Origin: Virgisporangium aliadipatigenens
GTDB lineage: Bacteria > Actinomycetota > Actinomycetes > Mycobacteriales > Micromonosporaceae
Direction: 5' to 3'
Assembly (NCBI RefSeq): GCF_016863615.1
Contig: NZ_BOPF01000002.1
Coordinates: 372,001 to 436,000, forward strand
Length of the DNA: 64,000 nucleotides
A program made the translations under genes and the position numbers. Of this stretch, positions 1-11,612 are shown piece after piece (the stretch's first letter is position 1; every line of letters starts with the position of its first letter). Under the pieces are notes generated by a model. The model worked only from the letters and a program-made list of their open reading frames with translations, was not told where the DNA came from and ran no database searches.

Positions 1-870
1 GGGTTCGGCAACAGCAACGGCACCCTGACCTCCTCCGGCGGGCTCGGCATGCTCTGGTACAGCGCCAGGGAGTTCCGCTCCTACTCGCTGAAGCTCGACT
101 GGCTGGTGCCGGGTGACGACAACTCCGGGGTGCTCGTCGGGTTCCCGGCGGGCAGCGACCCGAACTCGGCGATGAACAACGGTTACGAGGTGCAGATCGA
201 CGCGACCGACACGCCGGACCGGACCACGGGAGCGGTGTACGGGTTCGCCTCGGCCGACCTCGCCGCCCGCGACGCGGCGCTGAACCCACCCGGCGAGTGG
301 AACACCTACGAGCTGTTGGTCGAGGGCGAGCGCCTGCAGGTCTTCCTGAACGGCGTAAAGATCAACGACTTCACCAACACCGACCCGGTGCGCTCCCTGG
401 CCTCCGGGCACATCGGCATCCAGAACCACGGCACGGGCGACGACGTGTCGTTCCGCAACATCCGGATCAAGGAGTTGGGCGGCACCGCGCCACGGGTCGG
501 CCCGATCACCGGCGCCGCGGGCAAGTGTGTCGACGTCAGCGGCGGCAGCACCGCCGACGGCACGAAGATCCAGCTGTGGGGCTGTCAGGGCAGCGCCAAC
601 CAGCGGTGGACGGTCAACGCCGACACGTTGCGCGCGCTCGACAAGTGCATGGGCGTCGCCGGCGGCAGCACCGCGAACGGCGCCGCCGTCCAGCTGTCGA
701 CCTGCACCGGCGTCGGTGGGCAGAACTGGCGCCCGCAATCCAACGGTTCCCTCGTGAACCCGCAGTCGGGCAGGTGCCTGGACGCCAACGGCGGCAGCAC
801 CGCCGACGGCACCCAACTGATCATCTGGACCTGTCACGGCGGCGCGAACCAGCGCTGGAGCCTCCCGTGA
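1..870 (+). CDS. DUF1080/3-keto-disaccharide hydrolase-like protein with C-terminal ricin-B lectin (5' end missing)
   Basis: The reading frame is open from base 1, so the N-terminus and any signal peptide lie outside the window. The first ~160 visible residues resemble the beta-sandwich DUF1080 (3-keto-disaccharide hydrolase/laminin-G-like) fold, with a stretch reading NGYEVQIDAT and a closing NIRIKEL strand. The last ~115 residues are a ricin-type beta-trefoil: repeated CLDxNGGST...W.C motifs and QRW (QxW) signatures. Such proteins are secreted and bind or cleave polysaccharides. It ends 20 bases before the start of a GH95 enzyme on the same strand and probably shares its operon. The lectin assignment is firm, the catalytic role is only inferred. 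Confidence 0.8.
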   Translation, partial: GFGNSNGTLTSSGGLGMLWYSAREFRSYSLKLDWLVPGDDNSGVLVGFPAGSDPNSAMNNGYEVQIDATDTPDRTTGAVYGFASADLAARDAALNPPGEWNTYELLVEGERLQVFLNGVKINDFTNTDPVRSLASGHIGIQNHGTGDDVSFRNIRIKELGGTAPRVGPITGAAGKCVDVSGGSTADGTKIQLWGCQGSANQRWTVNADTLRALDKCMGVAGGSTANGAAVQLSTCTGVGGQNWRPQSNGSLVNPQSGRCLDANGGSTADGTQLIIWTCHGGANQRWSLP

Positions 871-890
871 CCCGCGGCTGGGGAGAGAAC

Positions 891-5073
<4,183 letters not shown>

Positions 5074-5077
5074 GCAG

Positions 5078-5116
5078 GGGCGAAGGCGGCCGCGTTCGGC
5101 TCGGCCGCCTTCGCCC
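5078..5116. terminator. Strong bidirectional intrinsic terminator
   Basis: A perfect 15-bp inverted repeat (5078-5092 and 5102-5116, core GAAGGCGGCCG) with a 9-base loop sits 4 bases after the esterase stop and before the convergent FN3 gene. There is no U-tract, which is usual for actinomycete terminators. It can serve both strands. Confidence 0.75.
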
Positions 5117-5151
5117 GCGCCGCGCTCGGCCGCCGGCGTGAACGGCGGCTG

Positions 5152-5811
5152 CTATCCCGGGATAGTGACGGTCAGCGGCGCGCTGCGGCCCGAGAAGTCG
5201 TTGTCGCCGCTGAGCGCCTCGACGGTCACCGCGTACGTGCCGCCGGGGGCCACCGAGCAGTCGATGTTCAGCAGTTCGAAGACGGTGACACTCGTGGCGG
5301 AACCGCTGTGCAGCAGGTTGTCGCCGGAACGCAGCAGGTACGAGACACCGGCCGGATGCGACGAGGCGTCCCAGGCGATCGCGGTGAGCGCGCCGCCGGC
5401 GAACACGCCGCGCAGGTTCGTCGGGACGGGCGGCGGCGGCAGCGTGCGCGCCGGCGTGCTGACCGTGATGGACACCGGCGGGGACGAGTTGCCGGCGAGG
5501 TCGACCGCGCGCACGGTGCCGGTGTAAGTCGCACCCGGCACGAGCCCGCCGAACCCCTGCAGCGGCTCGAAGGCGCGCTCCTGAAGGGTTCCGAGCGCGA
5601 CGTCGTACATGACCGTGCCGGAGTTGTCGGTCGAGGCGTCCCAGGCGAGGTAGAGCCAGGTGTGGCCGGCGCTGTGCAGGCGCAGGTTCGTCGGCGTGGT
5701 GGGTGGGGTGCGGTCGCCGGACGCGGCCGCCGCGGGGGAGGCGAGTGCGGTGGCGGCGGCGAGGGCCAGCCCGAGGACGGTCGCCCAGATCCGCCGGTGT
5801 GGAAGACGCAT
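5152..5811 (-). CDS. Secreted protein with two fibronectin type III domains
   Basis: 219 residues. A Sec signal peptide (RRIWATVLGLALAAATALA, then SPAAAA) precedes two FN3 repeats. The first begins PPTTPTNLRL and contains YLAWDASTDNSGT and the typical YTGTVRAVDLAGN strand. The second begins VPTNLRG and contains AIAWDASSHPAGV. No catalytic domain is present, so it is a small exported binding or spacer protein. FN3 modules are common beside secreted glycoside hydrolases in actinobacteria, but this gene is convergent with those upstream and separated by a terminator, so it is a separate unit. No ribosome binding site stands out. Confidence 0.8.
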   Translation of the reverse strand: MRLPHRRIWATVLGLALAAATALASPAAAASGDRTPPTTPTNLRLHSAGHTWLYLAWDASTDNSGTVMYDVALGTLQERAFEPLQGFGGLVPGATYTGTVRAVDLAGNSSPPVSITVSTPARTLPPPPVPTNLRGVFAGGALTAIAWDASSHPAGVSYLLRSGDNLLHSGSATSVTVFELLNIDCSVAPGGTYAVTVEALSGDNDFSGRSAPLTVTIPG

Positions 5812-5844
5812 GCCCGGTGGGCGTTCCGGGCCGTTCCACCGCCG

Positions 5845-6447
5845 TCAGGTGCCGCCGGGCGGGGTCGGCTGTACGCCGGCGGACCAGGCGCGGGCGGCGT
5901 TCTCCGCGATCCGCTCGTAGTGCTGGTCGCCGATGAAGTGCTGCAGCGCTCCCTCGACGGCCAGGGTCGCGACCCCGTGCGCGAGCGCCCACAGCTGCGC
6001 GGCGCGTTCGGCCAGCGGCTCACCGTCGAGGTACGGCGCCAGGGTGTCCTCCAGGCGTTGCTGCACCCGTTCGGCCTGGCCCAGCATCTCGGGATGGCGC
6101 AGCCGGTCGATGCCGGGCGCGAACATGACCTCGAACCGGGCCGGGTACTCCAGGGCGAACCGCAGGTAGGAGACCGCGATCTGCGCCGCGTGGTCGCCGA
6201 AGGACTGCCCGGCGAGGAGCGTGTCGAACCGCGCCTCCAGTTCGCGGAAGCCCAGCATTGCCGCGGCGGCGAGCATCGAGTCGCGATCGGCGAAGTGGCG
6301 GTACGGGGCGGAGATGGAGACCCCGGCCCGCCGCGCGGCCTCGGAGACGCTGAACCCGCGTGCGCCGCGCTCCCGGACCAGCTCCATCGTCGCGTCGATG
6401 AGCGCGTTGCGCAGGTCGCCGTGGTGATACGGACGCCCCTGGCCCAT
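5845..6447 (-). CDS. TetR/AcrR-family transcriptional repressor
   Basis: 200 residues from the ATG at 6447 (MGQGRPYHHGDL); the frame stays open upstream, but those residues look like antisense of the SDR gene. The N-terminal helix-turn-helix reads FSVSEAARRAGVSISAPYRHF, a canonical TetR recognition region. The C-terminal ligand-binding domain follows the WHG-type pattern (LWALAHGVATLAVEGAL). It is divergent from a short-chain dehydrogenase with 117 bases between starts, and that gap holds a 10-bp perfect inverted repeat, so it probably represses both itself and the SDR. The inducer is unknown. Confidence 0.9.
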   Translation of the reverse strand: MGQGRPYHHGDLRNALIDATMELVRERGARGFSVSEAARRAGVSISAPYRHFADRDSMLAAAAMLGFRELEARFDTLLAGQSFGDHAAQIAVSYLRFALEYPARFEVMFAPGIDRLRHPEMLGQAERVQQRLEDTLAPYLDGEPLAERAAQLWALAHGVATLAVEGALQHFIGDQHYERIAENAARAWSAGVQPTPPGGT

Positions 6448-6486
6448 TGCCGGCCTCCTCACCTCGGACGAACCTCGATGTTGCAG

Positions 6487-6536
6487 CCTCTCACATTCGT
6501 GATCTAGCCTCATGTAAGAACCTCTCACATGAGGCT
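6487..6536. promoter_or_regulatory. Probable TetR operator between tetR and SDR genes
   Basis: AGCCTCATGT (6506-6515) and ACATGAGGCT (6527-6536) form a perfect 10-bp inverted repeat with an 11-base spacer. CCTCTCACAT also occurs twice in direct orientation (6487-6496, 6521-6530). The cluster lies about 30 bases before the SDR start and 40-90 bases before the tetR start, a position suited to repression of both. Confidence 0.6.
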
Positions 6537-6564
6537 CTGTCCGCCGCACCGCGAGGGGATCCGC

Positions 6565-7344
6565 ATGCGTTACGAGGGCACCACCGCGCTGGTCACCGGC
6601 GCCAGTTCGGGGATCGGCGCCGAGTTCGCCCGGCGGCTGGCGCGGCGCGGCGCCGACGTGGTGCTGGTCGCCCGCCGCGCGGACGCGTGCGAGTCGCTCG
6701 CCGCCGAGATCAAGCGCGAGACGGGACGCGCGGCGCACGTCCTGCCGTTCGACCTCACCACGCCGCGCGGCGGCTATCTGCTGGCCGACGCCGCCGCCGC
6801 GCGCGGGATCGGCGTCGACACCGTGGTCAACTGCGCCGGGGCCGGGCTGACCAGGCCGTTCATGGACTCGACCGAACGGCAGATCAGCGATCAGCTGCGG
6901 CTGGACATCGACGCCACGGTGGACGTCTCACACGCGTTCCTGCCGCAGCTGATCCGTTCGGGGCGGGGCGCCCTGATCAACTTCGGCAGCTTCACCGGAT
7001 ACCTGCCCGTGCCCAACATGGCGGTCTACGCGGCGTCGAAGGCGTTCGTCATCCGGTTCACCGAGGCGCTCGCCTACGAACTGCGCGACTCCCGGCTCAC
7101 CGTGCTGGCGGTGTCTCCCGGGCCGACCCGCACCGAGTTCTTCACGTCGTCCGGGACGAGCACCGACGGCCTGCGCCTCCAGACGCCGGATCAGGTCTGC
7201 ACGACCGCCTTCCGGGCCCTGGACCGTCGCCGCCCTCCGGTGAGCGTCATCAGCGGCGCCGCAAACCGGTCCAACCGCCGGCTCGCGGACCTCCTGCCCC
7301 GGCGCACCGTGATGCGGCTGATGGAGTCCAAGGCCGCGGAGTGA
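6565..7344 (+). CDS. Short-chain dehydrogenase/reductase (SDR)
   Basis: 259 residues from the ATG at 6565, chosen because GAGGGG lies 7-12 bases upstream and the Rossmann strand begins at once (TTALVTGASSGIG). An alternative ATG at 6529 lies inside the operator region. Classical SDR features: TGASSGIG cofactor loop, NCAGAG, catalytic Ser in INFGSFTGY and the YAASK motif with active Tyr and Lys. After the fold comes SPGPTRTEFF. NADP is likely given the ARR after the second strand. It is probably controlled by the divergent TetR. Substrate unknown; such pairs often act on lipid or xenobiotic carbonyls. Confidence 0.9.
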   Translation: MRYEGTTALVTGASSGIGAEFARRLARRGADVVLVARRADACESLAAEIKRETGRAAHVLPFDLTTPRGGYLLADAAAARGIGVDTVVNCAGAGLTRPFMDSTERQISDQLRLDIDATVDVSHAFLPQLIRSGRGALINFGSFTGYLPVPNMAVYAASKAFVIRFTEALAYELRDSRLTVLAVSPGPTRTEFFTSSGTSTDGLRLQTPDQVCTTAFRALDRRRPPVSVISGAANRSNRRLADLLPRRTVMRLMESKAAE

Positions 7345-7347
7345 GGC

Positions 7348-7368
7348 CGGCGGGCCGGCCGCCCGCCG
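7348..7368. terminator. Probable terminator after the SDR gene
   Basis: CGGCGGGC (7348-7355) and GCCCGCCG (7361-7368) form an 8-bp GC stem with a 5-base loop, starting 4 bases after the SDR stop and abutting the stop of the convergent small gene. Confidence 0.55.
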
Positions 7369-7581
7369 TCAGCCCTCGTCCTCGCAGTCGCGGCCACGGG
7401 CGATCAGGTCGCGGAAGTCGGCCATCTTGTCGCGCATGACCCGCAGGTCCTCGTCCAGTTCCGGGCGCTGCCGGTGCAGCCGCTCCTCCTGCGCCTGCAG
7501 GATCCGCAGCCGCCGCACGGAGTGCTCCGGGGTGCCCGGCCCCGACTCGACGAACCGGCGGGTGGTCGTGGGGGTGCTCAC
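7369..7581 (-). CDS. Small helical protein, possibly a MerR C-terminal remnant
   Basis: 70 residues, GTG start at 7581 overlapping the stop of the decayed dehydrogenase upstream (GTGA). The sequence is almost entirely helical and charged (RRLRILQAQEERLHRQ, then KMADFRDLIARGRDCEDEG). It resembles the dimerisation helix and tail of MerR-type regulators, but there is no DNA-binding domain. It could be a genuine small protein or the remains of a regulator lost with the neighbouring gene. No function is assigned. Confidence 0.45.
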   Translation of the reverse strand: MSTPTTTRRFVESGPGTPEHSVRRLRILQAQEERLHRQRPELDEDLRVMRDKMADFRDLIARGRDCEDEG

Positions 7582-8034
7582 GCGGCAAACCTACGCCGCA
7601 CCCGGGCCGGCCAGCTCAGGTCGGCGAGGTCCAGCACGAACCGCCAGCGCACGTCGTTGCGGGACAGGCCCTCCAGCGCGCGGCCCACCTCCCGCGCCGG
7701 GACCCGCTCGACGTCGGCCGTGATGCCGTGGCCGGCCGCGAACTCCAGCATCTCGCGGGTGCGGGTCCGGCCGGCGCTGCCCGAGGCGCTCAGCCGCTTG
7801 TAGCCGAGCAGCAGCGCCATGGCCTCCGGTTCGTAGCGGTCGGGGATGCCGAGCATGCAGAGCGTGCCGTCCATCCGCAGCGCCCGCAGGTACGGGGACG
7901 GGGTCGTGCTTAGCGAGGCCGCCCAGACCCACCACGCCGACCAGCCGCCCGGGGCCGACGTTCCAGCGGCGCAACGGCTCGAAGACCGTCGCCCCGGCAC
8001 ACATCAGCGGCGCCGCGCCGGTCGTCTTTCGCAT
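7578..8034 (-). pseudogene. Decayed zinc-type NAD(P)-dependent alcohol dehydrogenase
   Basis: Two overlapping minus-strand frames each hold part of one cinnamyl-alcohol-dehydrogenase-like protein. From 8034 the first frame reads APLMCAGATVFEPLRRW and GVVGLGGL, the substrate/NAD-binding junction. The sequence then continues only in a second frame with LRMDGTLCMLGIP and LSRNDVRWRFVLDL, the C-terminal end. The zinc-binding N-terminal half is absent, roughly 60-70 residues of the Rossmann core are missing, and a frameshift joins the pieces. The product cannot be functional. The reading frame of the small gene at 7369 is coupled to its stop. Confidence 0.75.
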
Positions 8035-8084
8035 GATCGCGACGCTAGGCGCTGGAGTGCGCTCCAGCGCAAACACGGCGGGAC

Positions 8085-9266
8085 TCAGCTGCCGGCGAAC
8101 TCCGGGATGAGTTCGCCGATCAGCCGGATGCTGCGCAGCACCGCGTCGTGCTCCAGGTGACCCACCTGGTGGAAGCACATCAGGCGGTCGATGCCCAGCT
8201 CCGCGTACACCCGCAGCTTCTTGCGGCAGGTCTCCGGGCTGCCGACGATGAGCGAGTCCTGGTCGCGCAGCGCGTCGAAGATCTCGTCGTCGGAGACGTG
8301 CTCGCCGGCCAGGATCCGCCCGATGCAGATCTGCGCGTGGTTCGGCGGCGCGGCGGCCGCCTGTTCCGCCCGCAGGAACTCGCCGGTGAGACCGCCGCCG
8401 TCGGCCGCCGCCAGCAGCGCCTGCTGCCGGGCCGCCATGTCCATGAACTGCCGCTTGGCCTCGAAGAAGGTCAGCGCCCGCACGGTGTACCAGGCGGCGG
8501 CCGCGGCGGCACCGTTGCGCACCGCCTCCGCGTCGGTGTCGGCGCAGTGCACGAAGGTGAAGAACGCGATCCGGTCGTTGACGAACGCGCCGACGGGGCG
8601 TTCGCACTGCCGCACCGCCGCCCGGTACAGCTCGATCATCGAACGGACCCGGGGCAGCGCCTCCCACAGCGTGGTGCCGAGCACGCCGACCCCACGCCGG
8701 CCCGCCTCCTCGAACGACGCCGGACTCGCCGCCGCCTGCCACAGCGGCGGATGCGGCTTCTGGAACGGCTTCGGCCCGATCGCCACGTCGTCGATCCGAT
8801 AGGTGTCGCTGGTGTACGAGAAACGTTCCTCGGTCCACATGCGCGGAATCATCTCGAACGCCTCTTGCGTCTGCGCCCGTGCCTCCGCCGGTTCGATGTT
8901 GAACAGCCGCCATTCGGGAATCGTCGAACGGGTCAGCCCGAATTCCAGCCGTCCCTCGCTGAGATGGTCGAGCATCGCACCGCGTTCGGCGGCGCGGATC
9001 GGATGGTTGAACCGCCCCGGCGCCAGCACCGCGGAATGCCCGATCCGGATCCGGTTGGTGTGCTGGGAGATGGCGGTCAGCATCAGCTCCGGCGCGGACG
9101 AGAGGCTGAACTCCTCGGCCCCGTGATGCTCGACCTGCCACCAGCACCCGTAGCCCATCTCGTCGGCCAACCGCGCCTGTTCCAGCATCTGCAGAATGCG
9201 CCGGTGTTCGTGATCGCCGTTCCACGGCTTCGGATTCTGAACCTCGCTGAAGATATCGATCAGCAT
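8085..9266 (-). CDS. LLM-class (luciferase-like) flavin-dependent monooxygenase
   Basis: 393 residues from the ATG at 9266; the ATG at 9272 sits on top of AGGAGG, whereas 9266 leaves a 7-base spacing, so the second is preferred. The protein shows the bacterial luciferase TIM-barrel pattern: ADEMGYGCWWQVEHHG, LTAISQHTNRIRIGHSAVL, NHPIRAAERGAMLDHLSEGR and a C-terminal IVGSPETCRKKLR. These enzymes use FMNH2 and O2 to oxidise small organic molecules. The next upstream gene (MFS exporter, same strand) begins about 70 bases away, so the two may be co-expressed. Substrate unknown. Confidence 0.88.
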   Translation of the reverse strand: MLIDIFSEVQNPKPWNGDHEHRRILQMLEQARLADEMGYGCWWQVEHHGAEEFSLSSAPELMLTAISQHTNRIRIGHSAVLAPGRFNHPIRAAERGAMLDHLSEGRLEFGLTRSTIPEWRLFNIEPAEARAQTQEAFEMIPRMWTEERFSYTSDTYRIDDVAIGPKPFQKPHPPLWQAAASPASFEEAGRRGVGVLGTTLWEALPRVRSMIELYRAAVRQCERPVGAFVNDRIAFFTFVHCADTDAEAVRNGAAAAAAWYTVRALTFFEAKRQFMDMAARQQALLAAADGGGLTGEFLRAEQAAAAPPNHAQICIGRILAGEHVSDDEIFDALRDQDSLIVGSPETCRKKLRVYAELGIDRLMCFHQVGHLEHDAVLRSIRLIGELIPEFAGS

Positions 9267-9336
9267 CGGCATTCCTCCTGTCGCCCGGTTTCAAGCCCTC
9301 CCGCATCGTTCCACGAACATTGACGTGAATGGCTTT

Positions 9337-10533
9337 TCATGCCCTGTTCAGGCGGCGTATCACCGGAACGAGGAGAAGTGCGGCGCACACCGCTGCACTG
9401 ACCCCGCCGCCGAGCAGGAGCAGATCGCGCGGCGCCACGACGGAGGAGACCGGGCCGACGAGCGCCTGCCCGAGCGCGAGCCCGCACACCGACCCGGCCA
9501 CCTCGTACGCGGTGACGCGGTTCAGCACGTCGCGCGGCACCAGTGTCTGCACGCTGGTCGACCACATCACCGACCAGAACGCCCACGCCGCCCCGCCGAC
9601 CAGGTGTCCGGCCATCAGTTCGGGCAGCGGCAGTTCCAGCGCGATCGACAGGGGCAGGCAGGCGAAGCCGGTCAGCGCGACGGCGCCGGCCGCGAGGGGG
9701 CGCGCGGGGCGGATCCGCATCGCGGCGAGCCCGCCGAACACGGTTCCGGTGCCCATGGCGGCCATCGCCCAGCCGTACGCGGGGGCGCCGAGCCGTTCGC
9801 CGATCAGCTGCGAACCGAGCGGGATGAGCGGGCCGAAGACGAGCAACGAGAAGAAGACCCAGATGACGATCACCGACCACATCCACGTGCGGGTGCGGAA
9901 CTCGTACCAGCCCCGGCGCAGGTCACGCAGCACCGTCGAGGGTTCCCTGCGCACCTCGAACGGGGGCAGCAGCGCCAGGCAGCACGCGCTCGCCAGGAAC
10001 GTCGCGGCGTCCAGGGTGTAGACGGCGCCGGGACCGGTCAGCGCCGTCATCACCCCCGCGAGCACCGGCCCGCCGAGCTGGGTCGCGGCGTCGGCGATCT
10101 TCAGGGTGGCGTTGGCGCGCTGCGGATCCCCGGCGACCAGCGGCACCATGCCGTTGACGCCCGGCTGGAACATCGCGGCGGCCGTCCCGGCGAGTGCGGA
10201 AGCGAGGAGCAGCAGCCACAGTGGGGGCGTTCCCACGAAGAACGCGATCCCGACGGCGAGCTGGGTGACGGTCCGGACCAGGTCGGCGCCGACCATCATG
10301 GCGCGGGCGCCGATCCGGTCCGCGAAGACGCCGCCGAAGAGGATGAACAGCACGAACGGCGTCGTCCAGACGGCAAGAACGTACCCCACCCCGGAAACCC
10401 CGTACACCGCGCCGACGGCCAGCGCGGCGGCGACCGGCATCATCGCGTCGCCGAGCATCGACACCGCGCGGGCGCCGAAGTAGAGCGAGAAGTTCCTGGT
10501 CCACAGCTGCTTCGCGGCGGCGTCAACGATCAT
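9337..10533 (-). CDS. MFS transporter (drug/metabolite exporter type)
   Basis: 398 residues, start taken at the ATG at 10533; the frame remains open further upstream but only as antisense of the regulator. About 12 hydrophobic helices are visible, with the MFS loop motif GGVFADRIGARAMMVGADLVRT between helices 2 and 3 and the pattern of the MFS_3/enterobactin-exporter-like group (FQPGVNGMVPLVAGDPQRANA). It lies divergent from a GlxA-type regulator with 87 bases between starts and precedes the luciferase-like monooxygenase on the same strand. Export of a small toxic or secreted compound is inferred. Confidence 0.88.
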   Translation of the reverse strand: MIVDAAAKQLWTRNFSLYFGARAVSMLGDAMMPVAAALAVGAVYGVSGVGYVLAVWTTPFVLFILFGGVFADRIGARAMMVGADLVRTVTQLAVGIAFFVGTPPLWLLLLASALAGTAAAMFQPGVNGMVPLVAGDPQRANATLKIADAATQLGGPVLAGVMTALTGPGAVYTLDAATFLASACCLALLPPFEVRREPSTVLRDLRRGWYEFRTRTWMWSVIVIWVFFSLLVFGPLIPLGSQLIGERLGAPAYGWAMAAMGTGTVFGGLAAMRIRPARPLAAGAVALTGFACLPLSIALELPLPELMAGHLVGGAAWAFWSVMWSTSVQTLVPRDVLNRVTAYEVAGSVCGLALGQALVGPVSSVVAPRDLLLLGGGVSAAVCAALLLVPVIRRLNRA

Positions 10534-10620
10534 CGGGGAGGCTGGCACGATCGGCAATTCTGGTCGCCGGCGGGCCGGGTCGCAGGCGCCCGGCCGGACA
10601 GGCCTGGGTACATTCCGGCC

Positions 10621-11571
10621 ATGCGAAACCGCGTGGTCGCCCTCGTCGGCCCGACCCTGGAGCTGTATCCGGTGACGTGTGCGTCGGCGGTGTTCGGATG
10701 GCACGGGCCGGACATCCCGCACCGCTACGACTTCCGGATGTGCACCGAGCGGCCCGGGCCGGTGCGCACCACGCTCGGCGTCGACGTCGTCGTCGAGAAC
10801 GGACTCGAGGCCCTGGCCGACGCCGACACGATCCTGATCGCCGGCTGGTGTCCCGGGCCGGACGTGCCGCCCGCGCTCGGCGACGCCGTCCGGGCCGCCC
10901 ACGCGCGCGGGGCGCGGATCGTCGCGACCTGCTCCGGGGTCTACGTTCCGGCGAGTCTCGGGCTGCTGGACGGCCGCCGCGCCGCGATCCACTGGGAGTG
11001 CGCCGGCGCGCTGGCCCGGCAGTACCCGCGGATCAGCACCGACGCGACCGTGCTCTACGTCGACCACGGCGACGTCGCCACCGCCGGCGCCACGGCCACC
11101 ACGATCGATCTGTGCCTCAACCAGGTCCGGCGGGACCACGGTGCCGCGCTGGCGATGCGGATCGGCCGGCAGCTGTCGGCGCCGCCGCTGCGCGAGGGCG
11201 AACAGCGGCAGTATCCGGCGCTGCCGACCACCGGTCCGGTGCCCGACCCGATCGCGCCGCTGCTCGACTGGATCGCCGCGAACCTGCACCGGCCGCTCAG
11301 CCTCGAGGACATGGCGACCCGTTCCGGGGTGTCGCCGCGCACGCTGAGCCGCTACTTCGCCGACCAGTTGGGCACGTCGCCCGGGCGGTGGCTGCTCGAC
11401 CGGCGCATCGCCAGCACCCGCGCGCTGTTGGAGGAGACCGACCTGCCGGTGGAGACGATCGCCAAGCGGGTGGGACTCTCCTCGGCGGTGAACCTGCGCC
11501 GCCACTTCCGGCACACGTTGCGCACCACGCCGGGCGCGTACCGGCGGGCGTTCCGGTCGACGCCGGCCTGA
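10621..11571 (+). CDS. GlxA-family AraC-type regulator with DJ-1/PfpI domain
   Basis: 316 residues. Residues ~1-185 form a DJ-1/PfpI (class I glutamine-amidotransferase-like) domain, with the Cys elbow VATCSGVYVPASLGLLDG and GATATTIDLCLNQV. The C-terminal ~100 residues are a double AraC helix-turn-helix (LSLEDMATRSGVSPRTLSRY and VETIAKRVGLSSAVNLRRHF). Members sense metabolites and control divergent transport or catabolic genes. Here the divergent MFS exporter and monooxygenase are the obvious candidates. Confidence 0.9.
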   Translation: MRNRVVALVGPTLELYPVTCASAVFGWHGPDIPHRYDFRMCTERPGPVRTTLGVDVVVENGLEALADADTILIAGWCPGPDVPPALGDAVRAAHARGARIVATCSGVYVPASLGLLDGRRAAIHWECAGALARQYPRISTDATVLYVDHGDVATAGATATTIDLCLNQVRRDHGAALAMRIGRQLSAPPLREGEQRQYPALPTTGPVPDPIAPLLDWIAANLHRPLSLEDMATRSGVSPRTLSRYFADQLGTSPGRWLLDRRIASTRALLEETDLPVETIAKRVGLSSAVNLRRHFRHTLRTTPGAYRRAFRSTPA

Positions 11572-11612
11572 GCGGGGTGGCGCGTCGGGAGGCGACCCGG
11601 CAGCATGTCGAT

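Noticed and set aside
9325-10620. Long plus-strand extension upstream of the GlxA-type regulator
   Set aside because: It is antisense to a convincing MFS transporter; the DJ-1 domain begins at the ATG at 10621.
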